Counted from the stretch's first letter, positions 7,722 to 17,324 are shown. The stretch is DNA of 64,000 nucleotides from Chitinophagaceae bacterium (GCA_016721385.1 JADKIE010000002.1:310001-374000); one strand, 5' to 3'. Numbers and translations: made by a program. Notes: generated from the letters alone by a model not told the origin.

Positions 7722-10700
7722 TTACACCACCACGTTAATCATCTTATTTTTTACATAGATGATTTTTTTGGGAGCTTTGCCTTCCAGCCACTTTTGTACA
7801 ATTTCGTTTTGCAGCACAATTTCTTCTACCTGCTTTTGATCCAGATCTAATGCTAAAGAAAGATTAGTACGTACTTTACCGTTTATAGAAACCGGATATT
7901 CTTTACTGCTTTCTACCAACAATGCCGGATTAAAGGTTGGATAAGGTGCATCCAATATTGTTCCCAGGTTACCTAACTGATGCCATAATTCCTCGGCAAT
8001 ATGTGGTGCATAAGGCACTAATAATATCAGTATTTTTTCAAGCACTTCTTTTTTATGGCATTTGGCATCAAACAAATCGTTTACACAAATCATAAATGCA
8101 CTTACTGCTGTATTAAAAGAAAACTTCTCGGTGTCTTCTTCAATTTTTTTAATGGTGCGGTGCAGTATTTTTAATTCGGCATCGGTAGGTTTTTCATCTA
8201 CCCAAACAACCGCACCCCTGCCCTTCTCCGAAGGAGAGGGATCGGCATTAAACAACCGCCACAGTTTTCTTAAAAAACGATGTACACCTTCAATACCCTT
8301 TGTATCCCAGGGTTTGCTGGCTTCTACCGGGCCAAGGAACATTTCGTACATGCGGAAGGTATCGGCACCGTATTTATCACAGAGTTCATCAGGGTTGTCA
8401 ACATTGAATTTCGACTTAGACATTTTTTCTGACTCTTCTTTTACAAAAATAAATTCACCTTGCTCATCTTTGTCCCATCGTATTTCATATTGTAATTCTG
8501 TCCCACTTTTTTCAAACTCACTTTTAGATAATCTACCATTTGCATCAACAAACTGATGACCATATTTGAATCTTGTAAATGTAGCTGGATTGTCTGCTTT
8601 CCTGTACGAAACAATTTTATCGCTGTAAACATGGTCAAACATAAAAAAATATGATTTCCCTGTTATCATCCCCTGATTCAACAACTTTCTAAAAGGTTCG
8701 TCAAAGCCAATCAAACCTAAATCAAACAACACTTTTGTCCACATACGGCTGTACAATAAATGGCCTACAGCATGCTCTGTGCCGCCAATATAAAGATCTA
8801 CCTGGTTCCAGTAATCGCTGGCTTTTCGGTCGCAAAATGTGGTGGCATTTTTTGGATCCATATATCTTAAAAAATACCATGATGAGCCTGCATAGCCGGG
8901 CATGGTGGAGGTTTCTCGTTTGACCTCACCCCCAACCCCTCTCCCAAGGAGAGGGGAGTTTGACTCTGCTACTTCTGTAACTACTTTTTTATTTAATGTT
9001 TCCTCTATTTGTTTTATTACAGTTTGCAAGGCATTATTTACATCTTGGTTAGTAAATCTTATCATGGAAAATCCATTTTCTGCTAACCAATTTTCTCTTG
9101 CTGCATCATATTTTTTTTGTTCTTCTTGATTATGATAATCACCATCAATTTCTACAATCAGTTTTTTTTCTAAACAAACAAAATCAGGAATATATCCTGC
9201 AATGGGATGTTGCCTTCTAAATTTATAGCCTGCAATATTTTTATTTCGTAATTCTTGCCATAAAATATCTTCTTCCTCTGTAAGGTTTTTCCTGTTTTCT
9301 TTCGCAAATGCAAGTGTTTTTATCCATTCATCTTTTGTACTGTTGATGTAACCGTATGAATCTTGCTTTTGCATTCCCCTCTCCTTTGGAGAGGGGTTAG
9401 GGGTGAGGTCTACCCACTCCTTAATATTCGCCAGCGGCCCTTCGCCATTTGGCCCCGGGCCGTATTTATCTACATGCGGTAATTCCAATGGCAATTCTTC
9501 GGCATCCAGTGGCAATGCAATGCCATCTGTCCAAATAATAGGGAATGGCTCTCCCCAATAACGCTGGCGACTAAAGCCTGCATCTCTCATACGGTAATTT
9601 ACCTGGCGTTTACCTAAACGCATTTCTTCCATTTTATCAACCGCAACACCAATAGCATCCTTCATTAAAAGGCCATTTAAAAAATCGCTGTTTTCTAAAA
9701 TCGCTTCTTTTGTGGCATTGGCTTCTTGGCCATTAAAATGGCTGCCAATAATATTGGTTACAGGTATATTAAAATGTTGGGCAAAAGCAAAATCTCTTTG
9801 ATCGCCGCAAGGCACAGCCATAATGGCTCCTGTGCCATAGCCTGCCAATACATACTCTGCAACCCAAATAGGTATTTGTCTTCCGTTAAACGGATTAATG
9901 GCATAGGCTCCCGTAAAGCATCCCGTAATGGTTTTAGCTTCGGCCAATCGTTCCCGTTCACTACGGCTTTTTACATATTGCAAATATTTTTCTATTTCAT
10001 CTTTTTGATGTGCACTTGTAATGGATGCCACTAGCTCATGTTCGGGAGCTACCACCATAAAATCAACGCCAAAAATGGTGTCGGGTCTTGTAGTATAAAC
10101 CCTTAATTTTTTATCATTGCCTTTTATTTCAAAATCCATTTCTGCACCCTGACTTTTCCCAATCCAGTTGCGCTGCATTTCTTTCATACTGTCACTAAAC
10201 TCTACTGTTTCCAGCCCTTCCAGCAATCTATCGGCATAGGCGGTAATACGCAAATACCATTGGCGCATTTTCTTTTTTTCTACCGGATGGCCGCCACGTT
10301 CGCTTACACCATTTACCACTTCGTCGTTGGCTAATACAGTACCCAATGCCTCACACCAGTTTACCTCGCCGTATTTGCTAAATGCCAGGCGGCGGTTCAT
10401 TAAAATATCTTCCTGTTCTTTTTTTGTAAAATTATTCCACTGCTCGGCTGTAAACTTGTTACATCCTTTGGTTTCGTATTTTTTTACAAGCTCACTTATT
10501 GGCCTGGCTTTTTTTTGTGTGTTACAGAAATAGCTGTTGTACAGTTGTAAAAAAATCCATTGCGTCCATTTGTAATAGTTGGGATCACTGGTTTGCACTT
10601 CTCTTTCCCAATCGTAACAAAAACCAATTTTATCTAACTGTGCTTTAAAGGTGGCAATATTTTTTTTAGTGGTTTCTGCCGGGTGTTGTCCTGTTTCCAA

Positions 10701-10967
10701 AGCGTATTGCTCGGCAGGCAAACCAAAACTGTCAAACCCCATTGGGTGCAGTACATTAAACCCTTTTAATCTTTTATACCGGCTGTAAATATCGCTGGCT
10801 ATATAACCTAAAGGATGGCCTACATGCAAACCTGCACCGCTTGGGTACGGAAACATATCCAATACATAATATTTTGGTTTGGTACTTTCGTTAGAAACGC
10901 TGTACACTTTATCGGCTTTCCATTTTTCCTGCCATTTTTTTTCAATCTCGTTAAACTTGTACTCCAT
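7722..10967 (-). CDS. leuS: leucyl-tRNA synthetase with an in-frame DUF559 nuclease-domain insertion
   Basis: Class Ia synthetase that charges tRNA-Leu. The HIGH-type motif HVGH is near residue 48 and the KMSKS loop near 847; the editing domain and the C-terminal anticodon and tail regions are recognisable. At 1081 aa it is about 150 longer than usual. The excess is residues 520-682, a DUF559/Vsr-like domain bounded by 36-bp inverted repeats (nt 8922-9410, exactly 163 codons). LeuRS sequence resumes directly with KRETSTMPGYAGSSWYFLRY. A second short repeat-derived segment, ADPSPSEKGRG, lies near residues 909-919. No stop or frameshift interrupts the gene, unusual in this error-rich window, so LeuRS is probably active. 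The host protein identity is certain; the effect of the insertion is inferred. Confidence 0.95.
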   Translation of the reverse strand: MEYKFNEIEKKWQEKWKADKVYSVSNESTKPKYYVLDMFPYPSGAGLHVGHPLGYIASDIYSRYKRLKGFNVLHPMGFDSFGLPAEQYALETGQHPAETTKKNIATFKAQLDKIGFCYDWEREVQTSDPNYYKWTQWIFLQLYNSYFCNTQKKARPISELVKKYETKGCNKFTAEQWNNFTKKEQEDILMNRRLAFSKYGEVNWCEALGTVLANDEVVNGVSERGGHPVEKKKMRQWYLRITAYADRLLEGLETVEFSDSMKEMQRNWIGKSQGAEMDFEIKGNDKKLRVYTTRPDTIFGVDFMVVAPEHELVASITSAHQKDEIEKYLQYVKSRSERERLAEAKTITGCFTGAYAINPFNGRQIPIWVAEYVLAGYGTGAIMAVPCGDQRDFAFAQHFNIPVTNIIGSHFNGQEANATKEAILENSDFLNGLLMKDAIGVAVDKMEEMRLGKRQVNYRMRDAGFSRQRYWGEPFPIIWTDGIALPLDAEELPLELPHVDKYGPGPNGEGPLANIKEWVDLTPNPSPKERGMQKQDSYGYINSTKDEWIKTLAFAKENRKNLTEEEDILWQELRNKNIAGYKFRRQHPIAGYIPDFVCLEKKLIVEIDGDYHNQEEQKKYDAARENWLAENGFSMIRFTNQDVNNALQTVIKQIEETLNKKVVTEVAESNSPLLGRGVGGEVKRETSTMPGYAGSSWYFLRYMDPKNATTFCDRKASDYWNQVDLYIGGTEHAVGHLLYSRMWTKVLFDLGLIGFDEPFRKLLNQGMITGKSYFFMFDHVYSDKIVSYRKADNPATFTRFKYGHQFVDANGRLSKSEFEKSGTELQYEIRWDKDEQGEFIFVKEESEKMSKSKFNVDNPDELCDKYGADTFRMYEMFLGPVEASKPWDTKGIEGVHRFLRKLWRLFNADPSPSEKGRGAVVWVDEKPTDAELKILHRTIKKIEEDTEKFSFNTAVSAFMICVNDLFDAKCHKKEVLEKILILLVPYAPHIAEELWHQLGNLGTILDAPYPTFNPALLVESSKEYPVSINGKVRTNLSLALDLDQKQVEEIVLQNEIVQKWLEGKAPKKIIYVKNKMINVVV
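8212..8240. repeat. Lone degenerate copy of the DUF559-element terminal repeat, inside leuS
   Basis: CACCCCTGCCC followed by TTCTCCGAAGGAGAGGG matches the element's terminal repeat (CTCACCCC, then a CTCC-GGAG hairpin). It is translated in frame as part of LeuRS (PSPSEKGRG). It suggests a former insertion or an independent hop of the repeat alone. Confidence 0.7.
8922..8957. repeat. Terminal inverted repeat of the DUF559 element, low-coordinate end
   Basis: A 36-bp end with a CTC-rich arm and an inner hairpin; pairs with 9375-9410. Confidence 0.85.
9375..9410. repeat. Terminal inverted repeat of the DUF559 element, high-coordinate end
   Basis: Reverse complement of 8922-8957 with two mismatches. 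Confidence 0.85.
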
Positions 10968-11197
10968 AGTTATTTAGCCTGCGGCTTAATTTTAGTTTTT
11001 TGTTACCGGCATTAAATCTTTTTTCAACTGTATTGGCGTCGCACTCTTGTACTTTTCTAATCTATTCAACAAAGTTTTATGTGAAAGAAAAGTTATAATC
11101 GTTGGTATTAAGCAACAAAGTATCGGCCAATAAAAATATCTTTGGCAGGCAATCGTTTTGAGAAAGGCGAAAATACAAAAAAGCGGTTAAAAACCTT

Positions 11198-11205
11198 TAA
11201 ATTTG
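11198..11205 (+). promoter_or_regulatory. Candidate -7 box TAAATTTG upstream of ftsX
   Basis: Matches the Bacteroidota -7 consensus TAnnTTTG, 39 bp before the ftsX start in the divergent leuS-ftsX gap. No convincing TTG is found at the -33 position, so this is tentative. I see nothing else in 10968-11244. Confidence 0.35.
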
Positions 11206-11244
11206 CCCATCTGCAATAACTAACCTAATAAATTTATACTTAAT

Positions 11245-12124
11245 ATGGCTCAATTTGGAAAAGCTAGCAGCAAACGTGGTAAACCAACTTACGCATACGC
11301 AATTATAGGTGTATCGTTGGTATTATTTTTATTTGGATTAGTTGGCTGGTTTTTCTTAAACCTGCAAAAAAGTGGCGATTATTTTAAGGAAAACATTCAA
11401 GTGCATGCATGGCTTTACCCCGATGCCGGTAAAAAGAAAATTGATAGTCTGAAAAAATTACATTGCCGCTATTCCGTATGCAAGAGATGTTAAGTATGTA
11501 ACTAAAGAAATGGCTGCCCAGCAGTGGAATACAGATAATGACACTACATGGAAAAAATTTTTAGATTACAACCCATTGCCAGAGAGTATTGATTTTTATA
11601 TAAAAGCTAAGTATGTACAAAAAGACAGCTTAAATAATTTATCTACCAACCTGCAGGAAACTTACCCAGGTGTTGTTAAAGAGTTTCAGTTTCCTACCGA
11701 AACGGTTAGTAAAGTAAGTAAGTATGTAAAAACAGGTGCCATTATATTTTTATTTGCAGCAATCATTTTAACCATATTGGTAATTTTTTCAATAGATAAC
11801 ACCATTCGATTAGCCATGTACAGCAACCGCTTTTTAATAAAAACAATGCAAATGGTAGGTGCTACCCGCTGGTTTATTGCCAAACCCATTAATGTAAGAG
11901 CTATACTAAATGGATTAATAGCTTCGCTAATTGCAATTGCTGCTATTTGGGGAACTATACTTTTAATTGAAATGTTTATCCCCGATTTTAAAGTGCTGCA
12001 TGATAATGCAAGTTTAATTATGCTATTTGGCATTATTATTATTTTAGGTATAAGTATTACATTGGTTAGTAAACACAGGGCAGTAATTAAATACCTTAGA
12101 ATGAAATTGGATGATTTATATTAA
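11245..12124 (+). CDS. ftsX: cell division protein FtsX (frameshifted)
   Basis: FtsX is the membrane partner of FtsE and activates wall hydrolysis at the septum. The N-terminal piece has a cytoplasmic tail, one transmembrane helix (about residues 20-42) and the start of the periplasmic domain. The C-terminal piece begins AIPYARDVKYVTKEMAAQQW and carries the last three helices with the typical MQMVGATRWFI signature. The first frame stops at 11493. One extra base near 11472 (reading TTACATTGCC instead of TTAATTGCC) accounts for it. No ftsE is adjacent, as is common in this phylum. DUF3098 follows 24 bp later, probably in the same operon. Confidence 0.88.
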
Positions 12125-12147
12125 ATTGCACTTCTTAAATTTACAAA

Positions 12148-12363
12148 ATGAGTAACATTAAAAAACAACCTCAAACCAACAATAGCCTTTTTGGCAAACA
12201 AAACTATATGTGGATGCTGGCAGGCTTAGCTATTATGGCTATTGGTTTTATTATAATGGCAGGTGGTAAAAGTGCCGACCCAAAAGTGTTTGACGTTTTT
12301 AATAGTATTGGGTTTAATAGTAGAAATTTTTGCTATTATGAAGAAACCAAAGACGAATGAATA
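12148..12363 (+). CDS. DUF3098 family membrane protein (deletion and frameshift)
   Basis: Small membrane protein that typically follows ftsX in Bacteroidota; function unknown. N-terminal landmarks are LFGKQNYMWMLAGLAIMAIGF and GGKSADPKVF. The second helix appears in another frame as VLGLIVEIFAIMKKPKTNE, ending at 12363. About ten expected residues between the helices (the RITIAPIL region) are missing. Two copies of TTTAATAGTA (12298 and 12313) flank the lesion, so a repeat-mediated deletion or an assembly slip is plausible. Confidence 0.75.
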
Positions 12364-12385
12364 ACCTGCCTGCCGGCAGGCAGGT
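12364..12385. repeat. 22-bp GC-rich perfect palindrome, copy 2
   Basis: Identical to 3342-3363. It lies immediately after the DUF3098 stop, where it could also act as an RNA-stabilising hairpin. Confidence 0.75.
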
Positions 12386-12411
12386 TTATGATTAATAATT
12401 AATAATGCATT

Positions 12412-12437
12412 GCGGAGATTATATCTTCGCTTTTTTT
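12412..12437 (+). terminator. Terminator after ftsX-DUF3098
   Basis: GCGGAGAT pairs with ATCTTCGC (one G-U pair) over a TAT loop and is followed by T7. It lies 25 bp before uppP, so uppP needs its own promoter. Confidence 0.75.
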
Positions 12438-12462
12438 ATTTGATGTTTACAAAACCAATTGT

Positions 12463-13263
12463 ATGGATAGTTTACAAACCATCATTATTGCTATTGTTGA
12501 GGGCTTAACCGAATTTTTGCCCATATCCTCCACAGCACACATGCGTATTACCGAAAATCTTTTGGGTATAAGCAATACCGATAAATTTACTCAAGTATTT
12601 ACCGTTGCCATACAATTAGGCGCCATACTTTCGGTTGTAGTTTTATATTGGAAAAAATTTTTTGATTTTAAGCGCTTAAGTTTTTATGTAAAGCTTATTG
12701 TAGCCGTTATCCCTGCACTTATGTTTGGAAAGCTGTTTAGCGAAAAAATTGATGAGCTGCTTGAAAAGCCTTTATTCATTGCAATTATTATGTTGGCAGG
12801 CGGCATCTTCTTTTTATTTGCAGATAATCTTTTTAAACACCCCGAAATAAAGGACGAAAAAGATATTAGCCCGATTACTGCTTTACGTATTGGTTTATTT
12901 CAATGCCTTGCTATTTTATTACCGGGCTTAAGCCGCAGTGCTGCAACCATGATTGGGGGTAGGAGTTTAAAACTTACCCGTAGCGTTGCAGCAGAGTCTT
13001 CTTTCTTTTTAGCGGTACCAACCATGCTTGCAGCTACTGTTTATAAATTATATAAATATTATGGCGAAGCAGGTGGTTTTTCGGCCAATGAAATAAAGCA
13101 ATTAGCCATAGGAAACGCAGTAGCATTTGTAGTTGCACTTATGGCCATTAAATTTTTTATTAGTTTTTTAAATAAGCATGGCTTTAGAGTTTGGGGTTGG
13201 TATAGGATTATTGTTGGCCTTATTTTATTAGTACTTATTTGGCAAGGTGTAATTACACAATAG
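12463..13263 (+). CDS. uppP: undecaprenyl-diphosphate phosphatase
   Basis: BacA/UppP integral membrane enzyme that dephosphorylates undecaprenyl pyrophosphate to recycle the lipid carrier for peptidoglycan and other wall polymers. Signature motifs are present: EGLTEFLPISSTAHMRI at the N-terminus and LLPGLSRSAATMIGG in the middle. At 266 aa with about eight hydrophobic segments it is full length. It is followed by a separate transporter gene 70 bp on. Confidence 0.95.
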   Translation: MDSLQTIIIAIVEGLTEFLPISSTAHMRITENLLGISNTDKFTQVFTVAIQLGAILSVVVLYWKKFFDFKRLSFYVKLIVAVIPALMFGKLFSEKIDELLEKPLFIAIIMLAGGIFFLFADNLFKHPEIKDEKDISPITALRIGLFQCLAILLPGLSRSAATMIGGRSLKLTRSVAAESSFFLAVPTMLAATVYKLYKYYGEAGGFSANEIKQLAIGNAVAFVVALMAIKFFISFLNKHGFRVWGWYRIIVGLILLVLIWQGVITQ

Positions 13264-13333
13264 TTTAATATAAAAAATATTGTGGCAGTTTAATTATTAA
13301 TTGTTAATTTTTCATTCTTAATAATTAAAGCCA

Positions 13334-14653
13334 ATGCAAACTGCAAGTAAAAAAGTTATTCATGGCTGGGCCATGTACGATTGGGCCAATAGTGTGTATA
13401 ATCTGGTTATTACTTCTACCATTTTTCCGGCATTTTATGAAGCAATAACCGCCGAACGAACAGAGAATGGTGTTTCGTACGTTCGTTTTTTAGGCCGTGA
13501 GTTTGTAAATACTTCTTTATATAATTATGCCTTAGCCGGTGCGTTATTGGTTGTAGCAATTATTTTACCCTTACTTACTTCCATTGCCGATTACAGAGGT
13601 ACCAAAAAGCGATTTATGAATTTCTTTTTTGTGCTGGGCAGCTTTGCCTGTATGGGCTTATATTTTTTTGAAAGCAGCAAAACACTTGGATATGGTATTG
13701 TGTTTATGATGATTGCCTGTATTTGTTTTTGGAGTAGTTATGTTTTTAGTAACTCTTATCTACCCGAAATTGCATCACCGCAGGATAGAGATCGTATAAG
13801 TGCTAAAGGCTTCGCTTATGGCTATGTAGGTAGTGTTATTTTACAAGTAATTTGTTTTATTGTAGTAATGAAATACGAGTGGTTTGGAATTAGTAAAGAG
13901 TCCGGACCAAACTTAGGGCCAAGAATTTCATTTATACTGGTAGGCCTTTGGTGGCTTGGGTTTGGCTACTACTCGTTAGTACGATTACCTAAACCTTTAG
14001 CCGCCGGTGATGAACCATACAAACGGAATGTTTTTACAGAAGGTTATATTGAATTACTAAAAGTTTGGAAACAGCTAAAAGCCCTGCCGGTAATAAAAAA
14101 ATATTTAACCGCCTTTTTCTTTTACAATATGGGTGTGCAAACTGTTATGCTTGCCGCTACTTTATATGGTAAAAGTGAACTGGCCATACCAACCGAAAAT
14201 TTAATTATTGCCATTTTATTAATTCAATTAGTGGCAATACCCGGTGCATTTATAATCTCCCGTTTATCTGCTAAAATAGGCAATATTAAAGCGCTGATGG
14301 TAGTAGTAGCTTCGTGGGTATTTATTTGCATTGCCGCATATTTTGCACCAAAGGGCAATACTATGGTATTTTACGGCTTAGGCGCTTCTGTTGGATTTGT
14401 AATGGGCGGCATACAAAGTTTAAGCCGCAGTACATACAGTAAATTAATGCCCGAAACACACGACACAGCCTCTTTCTTTAGCTTTTCCGATGTTACCGAA
14501 AAAGTTGCAGTAGTTATTGGCATGATTAGTTACGGATATATAACAGAAATTACAGGATCACAAAGAAATTCGGTATTAGCACTTACCTTATTTTTCTTTT
14601 TAGGATTTATTTTACTTATGATAACACTTAAAGCCAGTAAAAATAAAATTTAG
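13334..14653 (+). CDS. MFS transporter, UMF1/Atg22-like
   Basis: A 439-aa membrane protein with about 12 hydrophobic segments. The N-terminal HGWAMYDWANSVYNLVITS and the central SNSYLPEIASPQDRDRISAKG and SLSRSTYSKLMP segments are hallmarks of the UMF1/Atg22-like branch of the major facilitator superfamily. The substrate is unknown; amino-acid efflux is known only for the yeast Atg22 relative. The AT-rich gap upstream has an inverted pair (TTAATTATTAA with TTAATAATTAA). The metallo-hydrolase gene follows 30 bp downstream. Confidence 0.85.
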   Translation: MQTASKKVIHGWAMYDWANSVYNLVITSTIFPAFYEAITAERTENGVSYVRFLGREFVNTSLYNYALAGALLVVAIILPLLTSIADYRGTKKRFMNFFFVLGSFACMGLYFFESSKTLGYGIVFMMIACICFWSSYVFSNSYLPEIASPQDRDRISAKGFAYGYVGSVILQVICFIVVMKYEWFGISKESGPNLGPRISFILVGLWWLGFGYYSLVRLPKPLAAGDEPYKRNVFTEGYIELLKVWKQLKALPVIKKYLTAFFFYNMGVQTVMLAATLYGKSELAIPTENLIIAILLIQLVAIPGAFIISRLSAKIGNIKALMVVVASWVFICIAAYFAPKGNTMVFYGLGASVGFVMGGIQSLSRSTYSKLMPETHDTASFFSFSDVTEKVAVVIGMISYGYITEITGSQRNSVLALTLFFFLGFILLMITLKASKNKI

Positions 14654-14683
14654 CATATTATATACCTTAAAAAAAATTAAATA

Positions 14684-15576
14684 ATGAAATTATATTCTAT
14701 CAACACCGGACATTTTAAATTAGATGGAGGCGCTATGTTTGGTGTAGTGCCTAAAAGTATTTGGAACAAACTAAACCCTGCCGATGAAAATAATATGTGC
14801 AGTTGGGCTTTGCGTTGTTTATTGATTGAAGATGAAGGTCGTTTAATTTTAGTTGATAATGGCATGGGTGATAAACAAGATGCCAAATTTTTTGGTCATT
14901 ATTATTTACACGGTACAGATACTTTAGAAAAATCATTAGCACAACATGGTTTTACAAAAGATGATATTACCGATGTTTTTTTAACGCACTTACATTTTGA
15001 CCATTGTGGCGGAAGCATTGTACGTTATGAAGAAAAATTAATACCGGCATTTAAAAATGATACGTACTAGAGCAATAAAAAACATTGGAACTGGGCTACA
15101 CATGCCAATGATAGAGAAAAAGCCAGCTTTAAAAAGAAAATATTTTGCCCATTGAAGAAAGTGGTCAATTAAAATTTGTAAACCATTGGGTAAATGATGC
15201 CGGTAGTAAAGAGGATGTTAATGCATCATTGGATCAGCATTTAAAAGCGGTTTCGTTTGCAACTAATATTGAGGTGTTGTACACACATGGCCATACCGAT
15301 GCTATGATGTTGCCTAAAATAAATTACAATGGTAAGACTATCGTTTTTATGGCAGATTTATTACCATCTATTGCTCATATACCATTGCCCTATGTAATGG
15401 GATACGATATGTTTCCACTAACAACCTTACACGAAAAAAAGGTTTTTTTGACCGAGGCATTAGAAAAAAATTACATCTTATTTTTTGAACACGACCCCGT
15501 AAATGAATGCTGCACATTGCAGATGACGGATAGAGGAATCAGGCATAGGGAGGTTTTGAAGTTGAGTGAGGTGTAA
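14684..15576 (+). pseudogene. MBL-fold metallo-hydrolase, interrupted by a stop and a frameshift
   Basis: Metallo-beta-lactamase-fold hydrolase, quorum-quenching lactonase-like group. The zinc motif is visible as THLHFDHCGG (around residues 104-113), and a later zinc-ligand segment as YTHGHTDAM. A TAG at 15068-15070 replaces a conserved Trp: the flanking residues TY and SNKKHWNWAT are read through in the same frame. A second lesion near 15142 shifts the frame to ILPIEESGQLKFV. Two independent defects make this the best candidate for a real pseudogene here, although sequencing error remains possible. Substrate unknown. Confidence 0.75.
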
Positions 15577-15725
15577 ATGTTTTTTAATTTTATTTTTAAG
15601 TTTAAATTTTTACTTAATACCCATAAAATAAATTGGCTCTGTTGCAACTAAAGTTTGGGGAGGTTAAAATATATTAATACCTTACCCATAACTCTTAAAT
15701 ATAAAACTTACAAACTCCGCCAAAA

Positions 15726-17324
15726 ATGAAACAAATATTTACCACTATTACTTTATTCTTTCTATTTATTTTGGTAACAGTAAGTTTTACAAAAAAAAAT
15801 AAACATACCCTAACTGAGTTTAGAACAAATTCAGATGTAATTGAATGCCTACCTGAGGGCTTAGAGAATTTAGAAGGTGAATTTGAAGATTTTTCTTCCC
15901 CGGATCATGCTAGTAAAGTAAGGAGAAATATTTCAAGTTTAAATAATGCACAAATACAGCAAATTAGGGATGCGATTGAAAGAATGAAAAAAGAAAAATT
16001 TAAAGTATTTAAAAATAAAAATATTACTGTTTGGGATGTAATGGTAATGACACACAATGGAAAAAACAAACCCCAATGCACCAGCAAATTCCGTTTGGGG
16101 CAGGTGTACATAACTCAATTTTTCTTTCCTATGGCATAGGGTATTTCTCTTTTACTTTGAACGTACACTTTTAAAGTATATGAATGCAACTAGTCATACT
16201 ACACCTAAAAATTTAATGCCTGCATTACCTTATTGGGACTATCAAAAAGCCGGGGAAGATGTAATACCTGCACCATTTATAAGTTCAACTTATTTTAACC
16301 CAAACACAAATACTAATAAACCCAACCCCTTATTTTATTCCGATAGAGGTGCAAGAATGAAAGATGGCACAAGAGGGTTAAAGCCCGTTACAAAATATTT
16401 ATTTGATTACTCCTTAAATACCTACAAAACATATTTTGAATTTCAGGAAGCTATTGAAAATATTGCATGGTTCCAGTACATTCTGATATTGGCGGAACTA
16501 TGGCATGTCCATCTAAATCTGCCGAAGATCCTTTATTTTGGATTCATCATGCCAATATAGATCGTTTATGGCAAAAATGGTTAAATATGGGTGAGGGCAG
16601 GGCTGACCCCGATTCGATTGCAAATGCTTTTTGGTGGAATAAAACTTTTAAATTTTATGACTCAAGCGGCATCGTAAAAATATTTAAAGGAAAAGACGTA
16701 ATAAAAATTGCTGATCTACTACATGTTGAATATGATGATGTTCCATTACCCAATGTGTACCCATCTAAACGAGATAAAAAACATCCTTTGAGTGCTGCAC
16801 AAAAAGCAATAATAGTATCAGACCTTAATGGTGTTACTATTCCTTCAAGTGGAGCAAGGATGCAGTTTGGACAAGCTAATTCAAATACTAATCAGCGACG
16901 TACTATACAATCTAAAATTCCGCAAAATTCAAAACCAAATCCTTCAAAAAAAGATTCTGTAAAAAATATTTACATAGAGTTTGAAAATATTACCATTGCA
17001 AACAACTCTTCAGGTACAATTGAAATTTATTTGAATCCGGAGTTTGTGAAACAACTAAATTATGAAAATGAGCATTTTTTGGGAATATTAGATTTATTTA
17101 CTGCCCAAGCAATTAATGACCATTTAAAAAGTAACCATGAACAAAGCGCCTTAAAAATAAACATAACCCCGGTTGTTAATAGATTGGGGCTATCGTTTGA
17201 AGATTTGAAACAAAGTGAAATTATCTTCATAAATAGAGGAGAGAATATTAACGGCAAAGAAAATCAAAGTAAACTTGTAGTATCTATCGGAAAAATATCA
17301 TTAGTAACTTATGGCATTGATTAA
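15726..17324 (+). CDS. tyrosinase family copper oxidase (several frameshifts)
   Basis: Type-3 copper protein that oxidises phenols. An N-terminal signal-like helix is followed by a region ending in MTHNGK (a CuA His); another frame carries GAGVHNS; and a third carries WHRVFLFYFERTLL and PALPYWDY, completing CuA. The last piece has VHSDIGG and AEDPLFWIHHANIDRLWQKW, the CuB site, then a C-terminal beta domain. Lesions are needed near 16080, 16122, 16134 (one extra A before TGGCATAGG) and 16463. All six copper-ligand regions can be located, so the gene is probably intact in the organism. The signal peptide suggests export. Its stop overlaps the convergent regulator by 4 bp. Confidence 0.8.

Larger units (their letters stand above)
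8922..9410 (-). mobile_element. DUF559 endonuclease-domain element with 36-bp terminal inverted repeats, inserted in frame in leuS
   Basis: The ends at 8922-8957 and 9375-9410 are 36-bp inverted repeats with two mismatches, each starting GACCTCACCCC and containing an inner CCCCTCTCC/GGAGAGGGG palindrome. The 489-bp unit encodes, in the leuS frame, a DUF559 domain: a helical lead, then RRQHPIAGYIPDFVCLE, KLIVEIDGDYH and FSMIRFTNQDV, the PD-(D/E)xK-type core seen in Vsr-like nucleases. The termini are translated as LTPNPSPKERG and LLGRGVGGEV, peptides I know from many Bacteroidota DUF559 proteins. I see no target-site duplication and no transposase. Mobility is inferred from the repeat ends and the insertion into a conserved gene. 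Confidence 0.8.

Noticed and set aside
9000..9400. Separate DUF559 gene on its own
   Set aside because: No start codon separates it from the leuS frame; it is continuous with LeuRS at both ends.
8922..9410. Intein in leuS
   Set aside because: There is no Cys/Ser/Thr nucleophile at the first residue and no His-Asn plus Cys/Ser/Thr at the last junction, and the ends are REP-like repeats.
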